A DNA stretch of 64,000 nucleotides from Oreohelix idahoensis (GCA_024509875.1 JAMPIV010012156.1:558001-622000), one strand, 5' to 3'; shown: positions 43,601-54,585, counted from the stretch's first letter. Translations and numbers: made by a program. Notes: generated from the letters alone by a model not told the origin.

Positions 43601-44460
43601 TTGAATGAAAGAAGATATACAAACAGTTACTTAGAATTCGCTGGCAGCCGTCGTGTGCACAGGATTGTCTACCAAAGAACACCAATGGAACAGTCCTTAT
43701 CTCACACACAATTAAAAAAAAATTCATATTATAAATAGAAGATTAACAAGACTTGAAAGATAGATCAAATTATGTGGAAGTAATCTATCTATAGCTTTAC
43801 ATGTTTTCTGACGCTTATATACGTAGCTAAATATCATTATAAATGAATGAAAATGCAAAAAACAGATGGTGCTTTACAAAAAGTTATTTTTTTACTACCT
43901 TATTTAAGATTTGTGGGTATCAGGAATGCGTTTAAAGGGATTTAAATGCTATAAAATCTGGTGACAATATGCTTGTTCTTGTAATGCCACACTCACAAAA
44001 CTGACTACCACACATTCTCAAGATATGAAACAAACAAAAAAAGTATGTGGAAATAATCTTTAGCTTCCCTTCGAGAAGTCTTTATAATTATAAACTCAAA
44101 CGAATGGGCCGATTTTTAGATATTAAATTAATAAAAAGACTACTTATTTTATGAATTTCCTTAAATGATGACGCTGTTTTCAAAAGTCTGTAACTCCGTC
44201 AAAACTAATTTCAAACAAATAAAAATGCAATCAAAAATAGAACACAGAACAAAGTTATAGTACACAAAAGAATTTTAGCGCTGTGTTTATCCAGAACGAG
44301 TGTGTAATGATTTATATTTTACTCACACATCAGCTGATTTTCCCCGCCAAAAACTTAAATAGTCTTTTACGGTGCACACAAAATTTTATACCCGGTGTCA
44401 GAATTCCGGTCACCGAAACTAAAAGAGCGCTCTGGTATAGGGCACAAACAGCCGTGCTTC

Positions 44461-44735
44461 AGACTCCGCACTGGCCACAACAGATTGAGATACCATCTAT
44501 TCAACAAGCTAAAGATAGGAACTACCGATCAGTGTAACTGTGACTGATAAAATGACTGCTAAATATCTGCTTCAAAGTTGCCCAACATATGCAGAACAGA
44601 GAAAGCGCATATGGCTGACACCAGTATCATTCATGGAAAAGCTCTACTGAGATTCAAAAAGCCTCAAACTGACTACTGCTTTCTTTGAAAACATTCAAGT
44701 GGACATCTGATAGTGTGTGAAGAAGAAGAAGAAGA
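44461..44735 (+). pseudogene. LINE-D C terminus, right of the DNA transposon
   Basis: It continues 40195-41137: RLRT then a zinc-motif region decayed to N-C-D, SCPTYAEQRKRIWLTPV, a KSLKLTTAFFENIQVD end and a (GAA)n tail at 44723-44740. This sequence is the complement-free reference for the repeats at 15430 and 28060. Confidence 0.78.
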
Positions 44736-44739
44736 AGAA

Positions 44740-45010
44740 AAAGATTGAGAACCAACCACTGCAGACTCAAATACTATTGTTTTAACAAATTAAACATTGG
44801 ACAGACAGACATGTGTCCATGTGAAGATGGCCAGTAAATAGTGGAACATGTCCTACAAGGCTGTCTGCTGCACAAGAGGAGTGACTGACTCAGTGTCCTT
44901 CACCAACCTAGTTAAGGGAGAAACTATGGTGACGAGACAAGACAAGCCTGAGACAGACCACCAACTGTATGAGAGAACTAGATCTGGTTATATGAGAGTG
45001 AAATAAAAAG
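44740..45010 (+). repeat. Second LINE-D-like 3' end
   Basis: RLRTNHCRLKYYCFNKL, MCPCEDGQ and VEHVLQGC are the same C-terminal zinc-motif region. Its last part (AGACAGACCACCAACT, GGTTATATGAGAGTGAA) recurs at 54285-54345. Confidence 0.65.
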
Positions 45011-45019
45011 TCTGTCATT

Positions 45020-46000
45020 TGCTGCACCACGATCTTTGTCTTTTCTCAGGATTCTCATACCCAGTTGGACTGACCTCTTATTCAGATGAGGGCAAAGTCC
45101 TCAGCAAAGCCCAGTAATAAGAGGCACCCCTTCCCAGTCTAGTCGTTTTTTTCAAACTGTTCTGAGAGCTGTCCTTCATGAAAAACTTGCATTTCATATA
45201 TTCATATGTTTTCATTATCAGCTTTAATGGCCAGAGATGGATCTCTTTAGGACCCCATCATTTTCTTGAGTGATCCTCTATTTAAATTACTCAAAGCTTT
45301 TTCATAGTTTGCAATTCCAACATAAAGACATACGCGTTGCATGCTTTGTTCTACTGTTATGTGCCATGTTTGGTATCTAAATTATCTTTTCAATTGAAAA
45401 ACCTGCATTATCCACCCTTGATTGTTATCTATTGCTCTCTTAATCTTTCAAGAATAATCCTATATAATATCCACCCAGTTTGCTACTGTATTTTGAGTGC
45501 TGGTAATCTGAGTGTAATCAGCTGGTAATCTAAGTGTAATCAGCTGGTAATCTGAGTGTGTAAGCGAATGTAATTCGTTCTTCAACCTTCAGCTCCCCAT
45601 GGAGCATAGGCCTTCAAGAAACTTATGCCAAGTCTTCCTGTCCCATGCCAACATCTCAAGGTTTTTCCTACTCTTCTTCATGCCTTTTATGTCTGTTTTC
45701 AGTTCTCTTCTCCATGTGTTGCTTGGTCTCCACCTCTCTTACCCTGGGGATTTCAGAACTGCCTGTAATGCTATCTATAGGTTTCCTTAATGTGTGACCT
45801 ATCCATCTCCAGCATTTTCCTTCTCACCTTTTGTTCAATTGGCACATGTCTGGTTCTTAGTAATGTTACCGTACCACTTCAATCGCTCTATTCTACCCAA
45901 GCACCCATTTATGAAAATCTGTAGCTGTTTGGTTGCTGTGTTTGTTGTTCTACATGTTTTAGAACCATACAATAAGCAAATCTGTTGCTAATAATATTTC
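45020..46000 (-). repeat. LINE-A, decayed, reverse
   Basis: 45160-45480 matches the complement of the LINE-A RT region (GAGAGCTGTCCTTCATGAAA, TCTTTCAAGAATAATCCTAT); a 21-bp tandem GTGTAATCAGCTGGTAATCT lies at 45508-45560; 45580-46000 matches the 3' end (CATGGAGCATAGGCCTTCAA). Confidence 0.7.
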
Positions 46001-46050
46001 ATTTTGAAACAAGCAAATGAAACCATCATATAATCACAAAATAAACTCAC

Positions 46051-46157
46051 CTGAGGCCAATTTGGATAAAATTGAACTTCATTTGCCGCATTAAGTTTAT
46101 TTCTTTCTATGTACTCGGCCCCATGGAAAAATGCTATAGCTGCAGCCAAGAAGAAAG
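46051..46157 (-). CDS. Claudin/PMP22-like protein, internal exon
   Basis: Acceptor CCCATTTCAG and donor GTGAGT on -. The exon completes a codon from 49773 and encodes FFLAAAIAFFHGAEYIERN followed by KLNAANEVQFYPNWPQ. This is the end of transmembrane helix 3 and the extracellular loop before helix 4. It ends in phase 0, as the terminal exon needs. Confidence 0.78.
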
Positions 46158-46881
46158 CTGAAATGGGTCAAAGTTCAGAAAATAAACTAAACACACTATT
46201 GCTAGATCAGGTTGTCTGGGAAGTGCGACCGGATGGCCTACTGCTATAACATTATTTGTGCTAATAGTTATCGTTTAGAATAAGTAAAACAGTTACGACG
46301 TTTCCTCAAATAATTATGCAAGTTACGCTAGTATAAAATAAAACCGAAACTGAAACAAATTATTATTGACCTAGGTGGGTCGCCCAACGCTTACTTTAGG
46401 CGGGAGTTGCTATAGCAAATAGTGACATAAATTGGAATAGCCAAGATTGTCTATAGAACAGCGAAGCTGAGCCCAATGAAATAAATTATAAAATATTTAG
46501 ATAACCAATCAAAAGGTGGCAGACCGCGCACCACTTTGGGTTAGCAGAATATTATAAACTAGAAATCAGTTGTATCTAGAGAGCCCTAGCACAAAGGACG
46601 GAGTTCTATCTGGTCGATGCAGTAACCTGGCGCTCACCCAGACTGCCACAAAAGTCCGGCTCCCACGTTCAAAATACTATCTCAGACGTTTGTGTTCTAC
46701 AACTAATAAATTCCTGAGGAATTCAAAAGAATGCAGTTCAGCAGAAAATATTATATGTGATAAAATCTGTTAGAATACAGATTGTCAAAATTTGTCATCA
46801 ACGTAAGTACCTCTCGAATGACATTTTATTGTTTCAGAAACAGAATATTAACACGTTGACTACATACATCCTAGAAGTTAA

Positions 46882-47064
46882 ATGAAACTACAAGCAAGAA
46901 AATATGAAGTAGAGGCTCCTCCTAAAATAGCGCCCGCCAAAGACATAGATAAGAAGTTAAAAGAAACCTGTACAGAGGAAGAAGTTTACGTACCTCAATG
47001 GTTTGAAATTAGAAATGGAAAGATAATCCTCCATGAAGATACTACGTACATTGAGGAATTGTAA
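46882..47064 (+). CDS. Possible small gene, 60 aa, unknown function
   Basis: ATG at 46882 opens a 60-codon frame ending TAA at 47062-47064, with an in-frame TAA directly before the ATG that fixes the start. The protein is charged and proline-containing: it has APPKIAPAKDIDKKLKE near its start and YVPQWFEIRNGKIILHED near its end. It has no signal peptide or membrane segment and I do not recognise the family. AATAAA lies 51 bp after the stop. Upstream (46500-46560) there is a CCAAT box and a TATAAA-like ATTATAAACT. It is on the strand opposite the claudin-like gene, in the intron between 46157 and 49773. It may be a true nested gene or the last piece of a retrocopy. Confidence 0.45.
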   Translation: MKLQARKYEVEAPPKIAPAKDIDKKLKETCTEEEVYVPQWFEIRNGKIILHEDTTYIEEL

Positions 47065-47114
47065 ATATATATGCCTGTACTTGAAAAGTTCTACAAGTTA
47101 CATTTCAAGTTTCA

Positions 47115-47120
47115 AATAAA
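47115..47120 (+). promoter_or_regulatory. AATAAA poly(A) signal after the 60-aa frame
   Basis: Canonical hexamer in TTTCAAATAAACTTCTG, correctly spaced for the small gene at 46882-47064. Confidence 0.5.
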
Positions 47121-47434
47121 CTTCTGTTGAATTGATAACGCTGTCCATACATTCCATCTCTGTTGGATATTTTAAATGTTGTTGATCTGCCTATTGAATC
47201 TTTACATGCCCCTAACGCTCACTCTCATTAACACCTAAAGAGGATACGAACAAACCTGGGAAAACATAATTATGGTCTACCAAGAAGACAACATCTCTGG
47301 CGGACTCCAGCCAGTAAATCCTTGACTTGGAAGAAAAGAAAAGTAGAACAAGAAAAAGAAATAATAACCCAAAACCAATTTACCCGGCTACAGAACTCTT
47401 TTCTTCTTATTTTCACTCCTTATAGAGTATAGGC

Positions 47435-48929
47435 TAGGGTTCCCATAATGTTTTGTTTAAAAACCGGGACATTTCCAAATTTTTACCTAAAAAACCTGGG
47501 ACATTTTGTAAAAAAACGGGACATGTTAAAAATTAAGGTAAAGCACAAATAAATCTATTATATGTTGCACTTAAAATAAGATACTGGTATAACAATACAC
47601 ACATTAACTAACACAACTTCCACTTTTAAAAAGAATTCTAAATTACAAACATACTTAATTAGAAAAATTGCACCTTTAAAAAATACACAATAGTCAAGTT
47701 TATATTTCAGATTCATCAGAATATTTATCAGAGTTATGGGCCTGTTCAAGAAGTTTTTTTTCTTCTGATATTTGAACTCAGCACAAGAGAAATCTTTAAA
47801 ATGGGTCTTTATAATGGTTAAAGCTTTCACTGTCCCAATTTTAAGTCTGTTTTTTTCGTCTGTCCAAAGCGCATTTATTAATGAAAAAACACGTTCAACA
47901 GCTGCATTGGATCCTGGCAGTTCCAAACAAAAATTAACTAGGCATTTCAGGTTCTCAGCATTTATATCCTGCTTTGTAAAATGAGCGAACATCTCACACC
48001 ATTTTTCACTGACACTTTGATCCTTCAGTTCACTCCACACATCAAATTTGCTTTCACAATATTTTTTCACACACATGCATAAAAACTCATCAAATAAGTC
48101 CTCTTCATTCACAGTAAAAATTTGGTGACACTGTCTTCATGAATATTGTAGCTTTCTTGGATGTTCTTCCAAGTCACAGACTCCTTTCCCTTCAAATTGA
48201 TCCAATACATAGACTGAAGAGGCGTAAAAAATGGTGTACACCACTCCTGAATATATTCAATGCAGGTGTCATAGAAATCTACTGCATAGCTTTGAAGCTT
48301 TTCAACTGTTATTTGTCCTTCTTTTTCTAATTCTTGCAACTGATTTCTCACAGTAGTGGTAAGAAACTTTTCTGCCTTCCTGTAGTTTAATTTTTCCACC
48401 AGTTTGTTTACTTCACTTCAATCACTGTTGTCTCTTGCTTTTCAACACATTTGATGGTATCAGAAAAGGTTTTTAACTGGTTGGCAATGAAATGCAGGAG
48501 TGTAATTGAAAGTAGATTTTCAAAGAAATTTGTGAGACTGGTAGGACATTTGTGAATGGAAAGGAAATATGACTTCAATGCAGGGAAAATGTCAATAACT
48601 CTCTGGACTGCAGGCAAGAGAGAGAGCCATCTTGTCTTGCTGCTACCCAAAACAGTTTTACAGTATATTCTGTATTGGTGAATTCGCAAAATGAACACTG
48701 TTTTGGTCGACTTTCGAATTTTTGTTCGAGATTCAAACCGAGGGTCCACTGTAACCGGAAATTAATAAAGTAACACTACTAAAACACGGAATAAAATCCG
48801 TTACCCAAAGATTTTTTTTTTCAGGAAGGACCCTTAAAAAGCGGGACATTTTGAATAAATTCGGGACACCGGGACATTTCATAAAAAAACGGGACTGTCC
48901 CGGGAAAAACGGGATGAATGGGAACCCTA
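47435..48929 (-). mobile_element. hAT transposon, 1495 bp, 8-bp TSD
   Basis: Ends TAGGGTTCCCAT and ATGGGAACCCTA are inverted repeats, flanked by an 8-bp duplication GTATAGGC / GTATAGGG (47427-47434 and 48930-48937). CGGGACA motifs recur 3-5 times near each end. A broken transposase fills the centre on -. It inserted into a DR1 copy, whose parts lie at about 47400-47434 and 48938-49160. Confidence 0.9.
47720..48749 (-). pseudogene. hAT transposase, C-terminal part
   Basis: On - the text runs from GSSKTRWLSLLPAVQRVID (48650-48590) through FIANQLKTFSDTIKCVE, a stop near 48408, then YRKAEKFLTTTVRNQLQ and, after a frame change near 48110, LVNFCLELPGSNAAVERVFS with LINALWTDEKNRL. The last block is the conserved hAT C-terminal dimerisation region. 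The N terminus with the BED finger and first catalytic residue is missing. Non-functional. Confidence 0.85.
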
Positions 48930-48937
48930 GTATAGGG

Positions 48938-49160
48938 ACCCCACTGCATCTAGTCCCCTTGCAGGAACACCTGCATGAAAGCATCCATATGTTCTTGTAG
49001 TAGTGGTTTCTGTAGCCATTCTTTTTATATGACTAGGTTGCCAGACCCATGCAAACCTCATATTAGGTGCCTCTTATGACATGCTTGAGGAAACAGAAGG
49101 TCCTATTCTTTCTTTGTGTCCTCAGAAACCCCCGGGGACATTCACGGGGCTGTCTGCAAA
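48938..49160 (+). repeat. DR1 dispersed repeat copy, right of hAT
   Basis: GGACCCCACTGCATCTAGTC, GTAGTGGTTTCTGTAGCCAT, GACTAGGTTGCCAGACCCAT and TTTGTGTCCTCAGAAACCCC in DR1 order. Confidence 0.8.
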
Positions 49161-49224
49161 GTACAAATGACAAATTTCCAAATAAGATAAATGAATGTTT
49201 GTGTAGAGTATCATCGTCATCATT

Positions 49225-49720
49225 ATCTGTCAGTTCCCTGAGGAGTAAGGCATTCAACAAAAATATATCTAAACCTTCTAGTACGGCACCATCTTTTCAA
49301 GCTCTTTCCATTTCTTCTCTGTCCCTTTTAAGTCAGTCACCAGTTCTCTTCTCCATGTAATTTTTTTCCTTTAATCTCCTTATATGTCTCTTACCCTTGG
49401 GATTCCACAAACAAGAACTGTCTTTGTAATGCTGTCAGCTGGTTATTCAATATATCTCCAATCAAAAACGAGTTTTTTTTTGTATCTTATTCCCTGATGT
49501 TTGTCTGATTCTGTCCATTACATCTACATTGATGATTCTGTCACATCATTTGAATCCCTCTATTCTTTGCAAGGAATCCTACAACAAAACGTGCTCACAT
49601 AAGCCAATGTACCACCCACATACTTGGCTCATGAACACAAACTTCAGCTCCCCTCAGGATTTCATGGCAACAGTGGACTGAAATAGAAAGTAAAGTACCG
49701 GTATTCTGTACAAGCACCCA
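49225..49720 (-). repeat. LINE-A 3' part, decayed, reverse
   Basis: TCCCTGAGGAGTAAGGCATT, CCAGTTCTCTTCTCCATGTA, GGGATTCCACAAACAAGAAC and a closing GTACAAGCACCCATTTAT block. Confidence 0.7.
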
Positions 49721-49772
49721 TTTATAAAAATCTCTGAGAAAACAGTACAACAATCAGAACATATTTCCTTAC

Positions 49773-49910
49773 CTGAGGTATAGGAGAAAATGCCAGTAAT
49801 ATACGCCCATTTGGACACTCTTAGGCAGCACAGGATCAAGCCAAAAATGTAGGCCAGGACAAACAACACAATGGCAATGATGAAGAATGCCAGGAAAGAC
49901 CGGTTCAAGT
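49773..49910 (-). CDS. Claudin/PMP22-like protein, internal exon
   Basis: Acceptor TTTAG and donor GTAAGG on -. It reads LNRSFLAFFIIAIVLFVLAY then IFGLILCCLRVSKWAYITG and IFSYTS, i.e. transmembrane helix 2, a short cytosolic loop and the start of helix 3. Two bases at its start and one at its end pair with the neighbouring exons without a stop. Confidence 0.78.
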
Positions 49911-49974
49911 CTAAACAGTGGTTAAAAAAAAAATTTTAAAGCTTCAGATATGATTTATGAACTGCTGAGAATAA

Positions 49975-50185
49975 ACAATTCAATCAATACCCTTTAGCTC
50001 CCCAAGGAGATAAGCCTTCAATAAACACATGCCAAGTCTTCCTGTCCTGTGCCATCCGCTCAAGTTCTTTCCATGTTTTCCTCATCATTTTCACCTCTGT
50101 ATCCAGTTCTCTTCTCCATGTGTTTTTTTGGTCTACCTATGCCTCTCTTACCCTGGGGATTCCAGAACAAAGACTGCCTTGTAAT
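49975..50185 (-). repeat. LINE-A 3' end, reverse
   Basis: CAATCAATACCCTTTAGCTC, CACATGCCAAGTCTTCCTGT and GGGGATTCCAGAACAAAGAC match the 3' end at 17795-18000 almost exactly; a recent 5'-truncated insertion. Confidence 0.85.
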
Positions 50186-50189
50186 GAAT

Positions 50190-50471
50190 AAACAAATATG
50201 ACAAGTTAATTTATTCAATCCAATGTGCAAATGAAACTTCATCCTCAAGTTAGAAGGGAGCAATCCACATTCTGTGGGCATGTTATGAGAAGAAGAGAGC
50301 AGAAGTATATTGTGACAACAAGAAAGATTGAAGCAAAATAAGAGACAGAGGAAGACAAAGAGATAAGATACTGGACAGCTTGACATCATGGTATGATAAG
50401 AAGTCAGCAACAGAACTCATAAATAGTACTGCAGACAGGAAGCTGTGGAGAGACATGATCACTTATGTCAC
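50190..50471 (+). repeat. LINE-F C-terminal fragment
   Basis: Frames give STFCGHVMRRREQKYIVT and SLTSWYDKKSATELINS-like text with ADRKLWRDMITYVTG, a non-LTR C terminus. It continues after the MITE at 51000-51035. Confidence 0.65.
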
Positions 50472-50990
50472 TGGCATCACTAAGGGGGTGCGGACCGCAC
50501 CGGGTGACACCATCAGAGGGGGTGACACCAAAATGACTGTTTATAAATTCGTGTGCAGTGTTTCAGCAGAAATGTATTATTTTTTATAAAAATAACCCTG
50601 TAGTTAGTTATAACCACACAAAAATGTTTCGTAAGCCCAGCTTATATATGTACTGTATCAATATACCTATGTTTTACTTCGAATTCTATTGTTTTCTTAC
50701 CTTTTTTTCTTACCTTTTTTCACTTTAACCACATGCAACTATGTAAATGTAAGTACATTTAGGCTGTGCATACGATATTGTAATTTAAAGGTGTAATTTT
50801 AACTTTCCTAGTTGTTTATGTCACTACTATTGCCATTACATTCAGTGATATACGGGAATTACGATTTACGAGTAACATTAGTATAAAAAACATAACTAAG
50901 GATTCAGTATGGTCTGGTACGGGAGAAGGTCCATGGGGGTGACACCATGAGTTACTGCACTGGGTGACACCAACCCTAGTGGCGCCACTC
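50472..50990. mobile_element. 519-bp MITE with 9-bp TSD
   Basis: The duplication TTATGTCAC flanks it (50463-50471 and 50991-50999). The ends TGGCATCACTAAGGG and CCCTAGTGGCGCCA are imperfect inverted repeats. GGTGACACC occurs twice near each end as a subterminal motif. No coding capacity. A 9-bp duplication would suit a Mutator-like or KDZ-like parent; this is not certain. Confidence 0.7.
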
Positions 50991-51197
50991 TTATGTCACC
51001 AGGCATGGTACTTGAAGAAGACAAAGAATTAATGTAGTGTCTAAGCTGTTTTTCTGCAATTTGTTTGAAATAATGAAGTTGGAAGCTTCAACTTCAAGCA
51101 CAACCTAATATTATTTGCCTTGTAACTGACAGAATTAACTCAAATATTGTTCTTAATTGATATTAAATGTTAAGTTTTTCTACACCTACAGACTTAC

Positions 51198-51302
51198 GTA
51201 GTCTGGATATGTAGTAGTCACTGGGGTTGGTTACAGACGATGGCTGGTCATAGTCAATGTTGAAGCAGTAACCATCCACAACATCTTTTGCTTTCTCCAG
51301 AA
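51198..51302 (-). CDS. Claudin/PMP22-like protein, internal exon (loop 1)
   Basis: Acceptor TTACCAG and donor GTAAGT on -. It encodes LEKAKDVVDGYCFNIDYDQP followed by SSVTNPSDYYISRL, the end of the first extracellular loop before helix 2, with one cysteine. It starts in phase 2 and so needs an upstream exon, which I could not find between 51303 and 54498. Confidence 0.7.
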
Positions 51303-51875
51303 CTGGTAACAGAAAACAATATATGAATAAATTTGAAAAGAATAACTCATTATGTCTGGAGATTACTTGGTTGAAATAACACAGTGGGACGTGTTCTTTA
51401 TCACAATTTTTTTTTAAAGGTGTTTGGTGTAGAGAGGGCTTAGTAACAGCTGACCTTTATTGCTTCTGCTCGTCCACCATCTTGGTCTAACCTGTTCAAC
51501 CTAATTGTCGGTTATAATTATGGCATTTAATGCCATTTACTCTCAGTTTTGCATTATATTTAGATAACTATTGTCTTTGGCAATTGGTTTCAATTTATAT
51601 TAGAACGTCTTCTTTTTAAGTTGTGTTTCTGTTACTTAATTGTTTTTCCTTATGAGCAGTCAATATTTTTTTTTAAATGTGTGATTCCTTTTTTTAAATG
51701 GGTTGTTAGTTTTTGTTTCACAAAATGTTATGCCCCCTACCCCCTTTTTTCCCCACTGCGTGGCGTCATATTAAGACGACCCTATATGACCATATAAATC
51801 TGCTAACTTTACAGACGTGACAAATTCGTGTTTCTTGATTTTTGAACTATTATCTCTGCTTGTCTATATACAACT

Positions 51876-51879
<4 letters not shown>

Positions 51880-51912
<33 letters not shown>

Positions 51913-51918
51913 TTTCTT
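51880..51918. repeat. (CT)n microsatellite
   Basis: About 17 CT units with a few interruptions. Confidence 0.95.
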
Positions 51919-51924
51919 TCTCTC

Positions 51925-54490
51925 TGGACCTTCAGAATAATTAGCACAAGAGTTAGTGAATACTAGGAAGGAATGATGTTGTAGCAAGATTTGTCCCAAA
52001 TACGGTAGTAAAATCTATTACTGCAAGGCGACGGTGTCTCTAAAAATATCACGCAATCACGGCACAGTGAGCGAGAAGGGTCACAATGCATAACAATATG
52101 GACACCTTGTTGTTAAAGTGATCTGTGTTTTAGTTCCAACTTCTGGATGATGGTATAACGACCAGGATGGACGAATAGCAGAAAGACTTATATGTTTCGA
52201 TTTTGGAAGATTGCCTTTATATTCACATATATGTATTATGGCTGGAATGGTTTTGGAACGTAAGATATTGTAAGTTGAATGCATAAAATTGTGAGTTGAT
52301 AAGGTCAGTAAACACTTTCGAGCGATGTAGGAAAATGTTAAATGGTCGGACGAATAGTTAGATGGAATGGTAGCTCTGGACTGTCCGGTTCTAACGAGAC
52401 CTAAATGGATAGAATCTAACGGACAGGAGCCTAGAACGACGAAGGACACTGAAAAAAAAAGTTTTAAAACAGACTGGACGCAGGACATAGTTTGCTACTA
52501 CGCCTTTGCCATCTGCAGATGTGTGCAGCCTTCCAAACCATTAATGTCCAGTGTGATTTCTGAAGTTTGAGGGTTCATTTGACAATTCGATCCATACTGT
52601 CAACCATCAGAAGCCTGTGTGCGTTCATCAGTGGTAATCTCACATAAGTGAAGGAACTCAAAGTGTGAACTACAGCTGGTTCTTGGTACCCCATACTGTT
52701 GGGTCTGCCAAGACTGATAACCTCAGTGACAGTAAAGTGTCATTAGCATCCAGGAACCAAGATAAGTGTTCTAAAAAGGAACTGACAGAAGCTTATATGA
52801 AACACAAGCTAAAACAGTTATAACAGCTATCATATGTATTTCAAACATCACGTCAGATGATGACAATCTTGTGTTAAAGGACTAAAGAACAGTAAAACTA
52901 GTAACAGTAAAGAAAGTGTTTATTAACTTTACTAGCCAAGAGAATAGTATTCCAGATCCTGTATTGAAAAGGACAGTACTACTTGATTAAATTGCAAAGT
53001 GATTTTTTTGTTTATAACACTATTTCTCCAAGAGGAAAGAATCTTCCTACAATTACTCTAGATAAAAGATAACATTAATTTTATGAATATGCTGTGGATA
53101 GTTTCATCACTCTTTTCCAACCAGCAGAAAAAGAAAATCAATATAAATATTAAATGATTCATTAACTCGACAAATACATAAGTTCGGTAGGTACTTGTGT
53201 TATACATTTAAATGTGTGAAATTGACTGGAGAATCTTATGAATTGCTTCATATAATTAATTAATATGAATAGGTGTGTGTTATGTCTTGTGAAGTGCAGA
53301 TTTGATTTAAAAAGTGTTAAATTTTTTTTTTAAATTGTATACTTAAACTTAAATATTTCAGCTCCCAATTAATGTATGGCAATAAAATGTTCAGAATGTC
53401 AGTGCACATTTAGTTTGAAACATATCTAGAAACTTTTATCACTATCACTTCATAATTGTAATTTTTATGATTTTTTTCTCAAAACCACATGTTTACCATT
53501 TGTGTTTAAAGTTCGTATTCATTTCATTTTTTTATAGCATTAATTTATCACAGGATAGTTGTGGGGAGGAGACACCTTAAATCATGGTACTACTTCTTAC
53601 CATCTGGTCCTGTGATTTTCACAGTCTGAATATACCTATGATGTCTAAATAACAGTGCTTATTTCTAAGACTGGGGTATTGCTGATAAGACCAGAACTCT
53701 TGACTGGCATTCTATCCTTGTATCACCTGATACACCTGGATATCTCATCACTATCACATATATAAACAAAAACCTCTCGTAACAGTTGTAACACGCACAC
53801 ATTTTATCTAGCTGAATGATCTTGGATATGACCTTCCAATCCAACCTGTTCTATTAGGCGTTCCATTTTATCCTCACAGCTGGAGGTTGCACCTGAGTGC
53901 GGGGTCTCTTGGGGGAATGGGGCTTAATTGGGTCAAATAGGTTGAATCGGCCTAAGGCCGACCCTGTGTGTCCACGTGGGGAAGACAAACTGTACCTACA
54001 TGTTTTCATGAATGTTGACTCCAGCGTTGCCACTGTGAATTTTGAAAAAAAAAAAAAAAAACCTAGATATCAGCGACTTGATCTACTTTTAGGCTACTTT
54101 GGGCGAAATCTAGGTGGCGTTCTTCAACTAATGAAGGAAATTCCTAGACGGGACAAAAAAATAAACAAACCTACGAGTGGCAACGCTGGTCGACTCCATG
54201 ATAGGTACCGATCGTTAGCATGACCTTCACCAATACCAGTTGGCGGGGAAAAAAAACTGTATGGCGGTAAAAGAACCCTAAGACAGACCACTAACTTTAT
54301 GACCTAAATAGATGTGGTTATATGGTAGTGAACAATAAAGAAGCACTAAAATAGTGAATACCAGTACAGCCAGTCTAGAGGTCAGAGCACAAATTAAAGA
54401 GGGTGGGGAAAATGACACATAAGATTCAAGAATAAATATTTGTAATTCAACCTAACATTCAACGTGGAAAATTAAAATGCACAATCCGTT
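51925..54490. other. Unassigned 2.5-kb region
   Basis: Mostly AT-rich. A 135-codon frame on - (52081-52488) shows no motif I recognise. 54285-54345 repeats the tail of 44930-45010. A poly(A) run lies at 54045-54061. An upstream exon of the claudin-like gene could be here but was not found. Confidence 0.4.
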
Positions 54491-54498
54491 ATCATCGT

Positions 54499-54504
54499 GT
54501 CTCT

Positions 54505-54565
<61 letters not shown>

Positions 54566-54572
54566 AGGGACG
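54499..54572 (+). tRNA. tRNA-Asn (anticodon GTT)
   Basis: A 74-nt cloverleaf: acceptor stem GTCTCTG/CAGGGAC (one T-G pair), D arm GGCGCAATCGGTTAGCGCG, anticodon loop CTGTTAA with GTT at 54533-54535, T arm GGTGGTTCAAGCCCACC, discriminator G. No intron and no encoded CCA. A box and B box (GGTTCAAGCCC) are intact. It is almost identical to the common animal tRNA-Asn, so it is probably functional. Confidence 0.97.
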
Positions 54573-54579
54573 TGAACTA

Positions 54580-54585
54580 TTTTTT
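54580..54585 (+). terminator. Pol III T-run terminator of tRNA-Asn
   Basis: TTTTTT 8 nt after the tRNA 3' end. Confidence 0.85.

Larger units (their letters stand above)
41138..44456 (-). mobile_element. CACGG-ended DNA transposon (CMC-like), 3319 bp
   Basis: The ends CACGGCTGTTTG and CAAACAGCCGTG are perfect 12-bp inverted repeats, with further matching TCTTTTAGTT / AACTAAAAGA subterminal text. CTTC is duplicated on both sides (41134-41137 and 44457-44460), and joining the flanks restores the LINE-D reading ATCTTC-AGACTCC. CAC-starting ends and a 4-bp duplication fit the CACTA/Mirage/Chapaev supergroup. A decayed transposase-like gene lies on - (43600-42460) next to three 384-bp tandem repeats. 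Confidence 0.82.

Noticed and set aside
46570..46773. Mitochondrial-presequence-like frame (RRLCSTT) upstream of the 60-aa frame
   Set aside because: It has no ATG and ends in a stop before the small gene; joining it needs an implausible 35-bp intron and a different frame.
52081..52488. 135-codon frame on - as an upstream exon of the claudin-like gene
   Set aside because: No transmembrane helix, no W-x-C motif and no splice sites at suitable positions.
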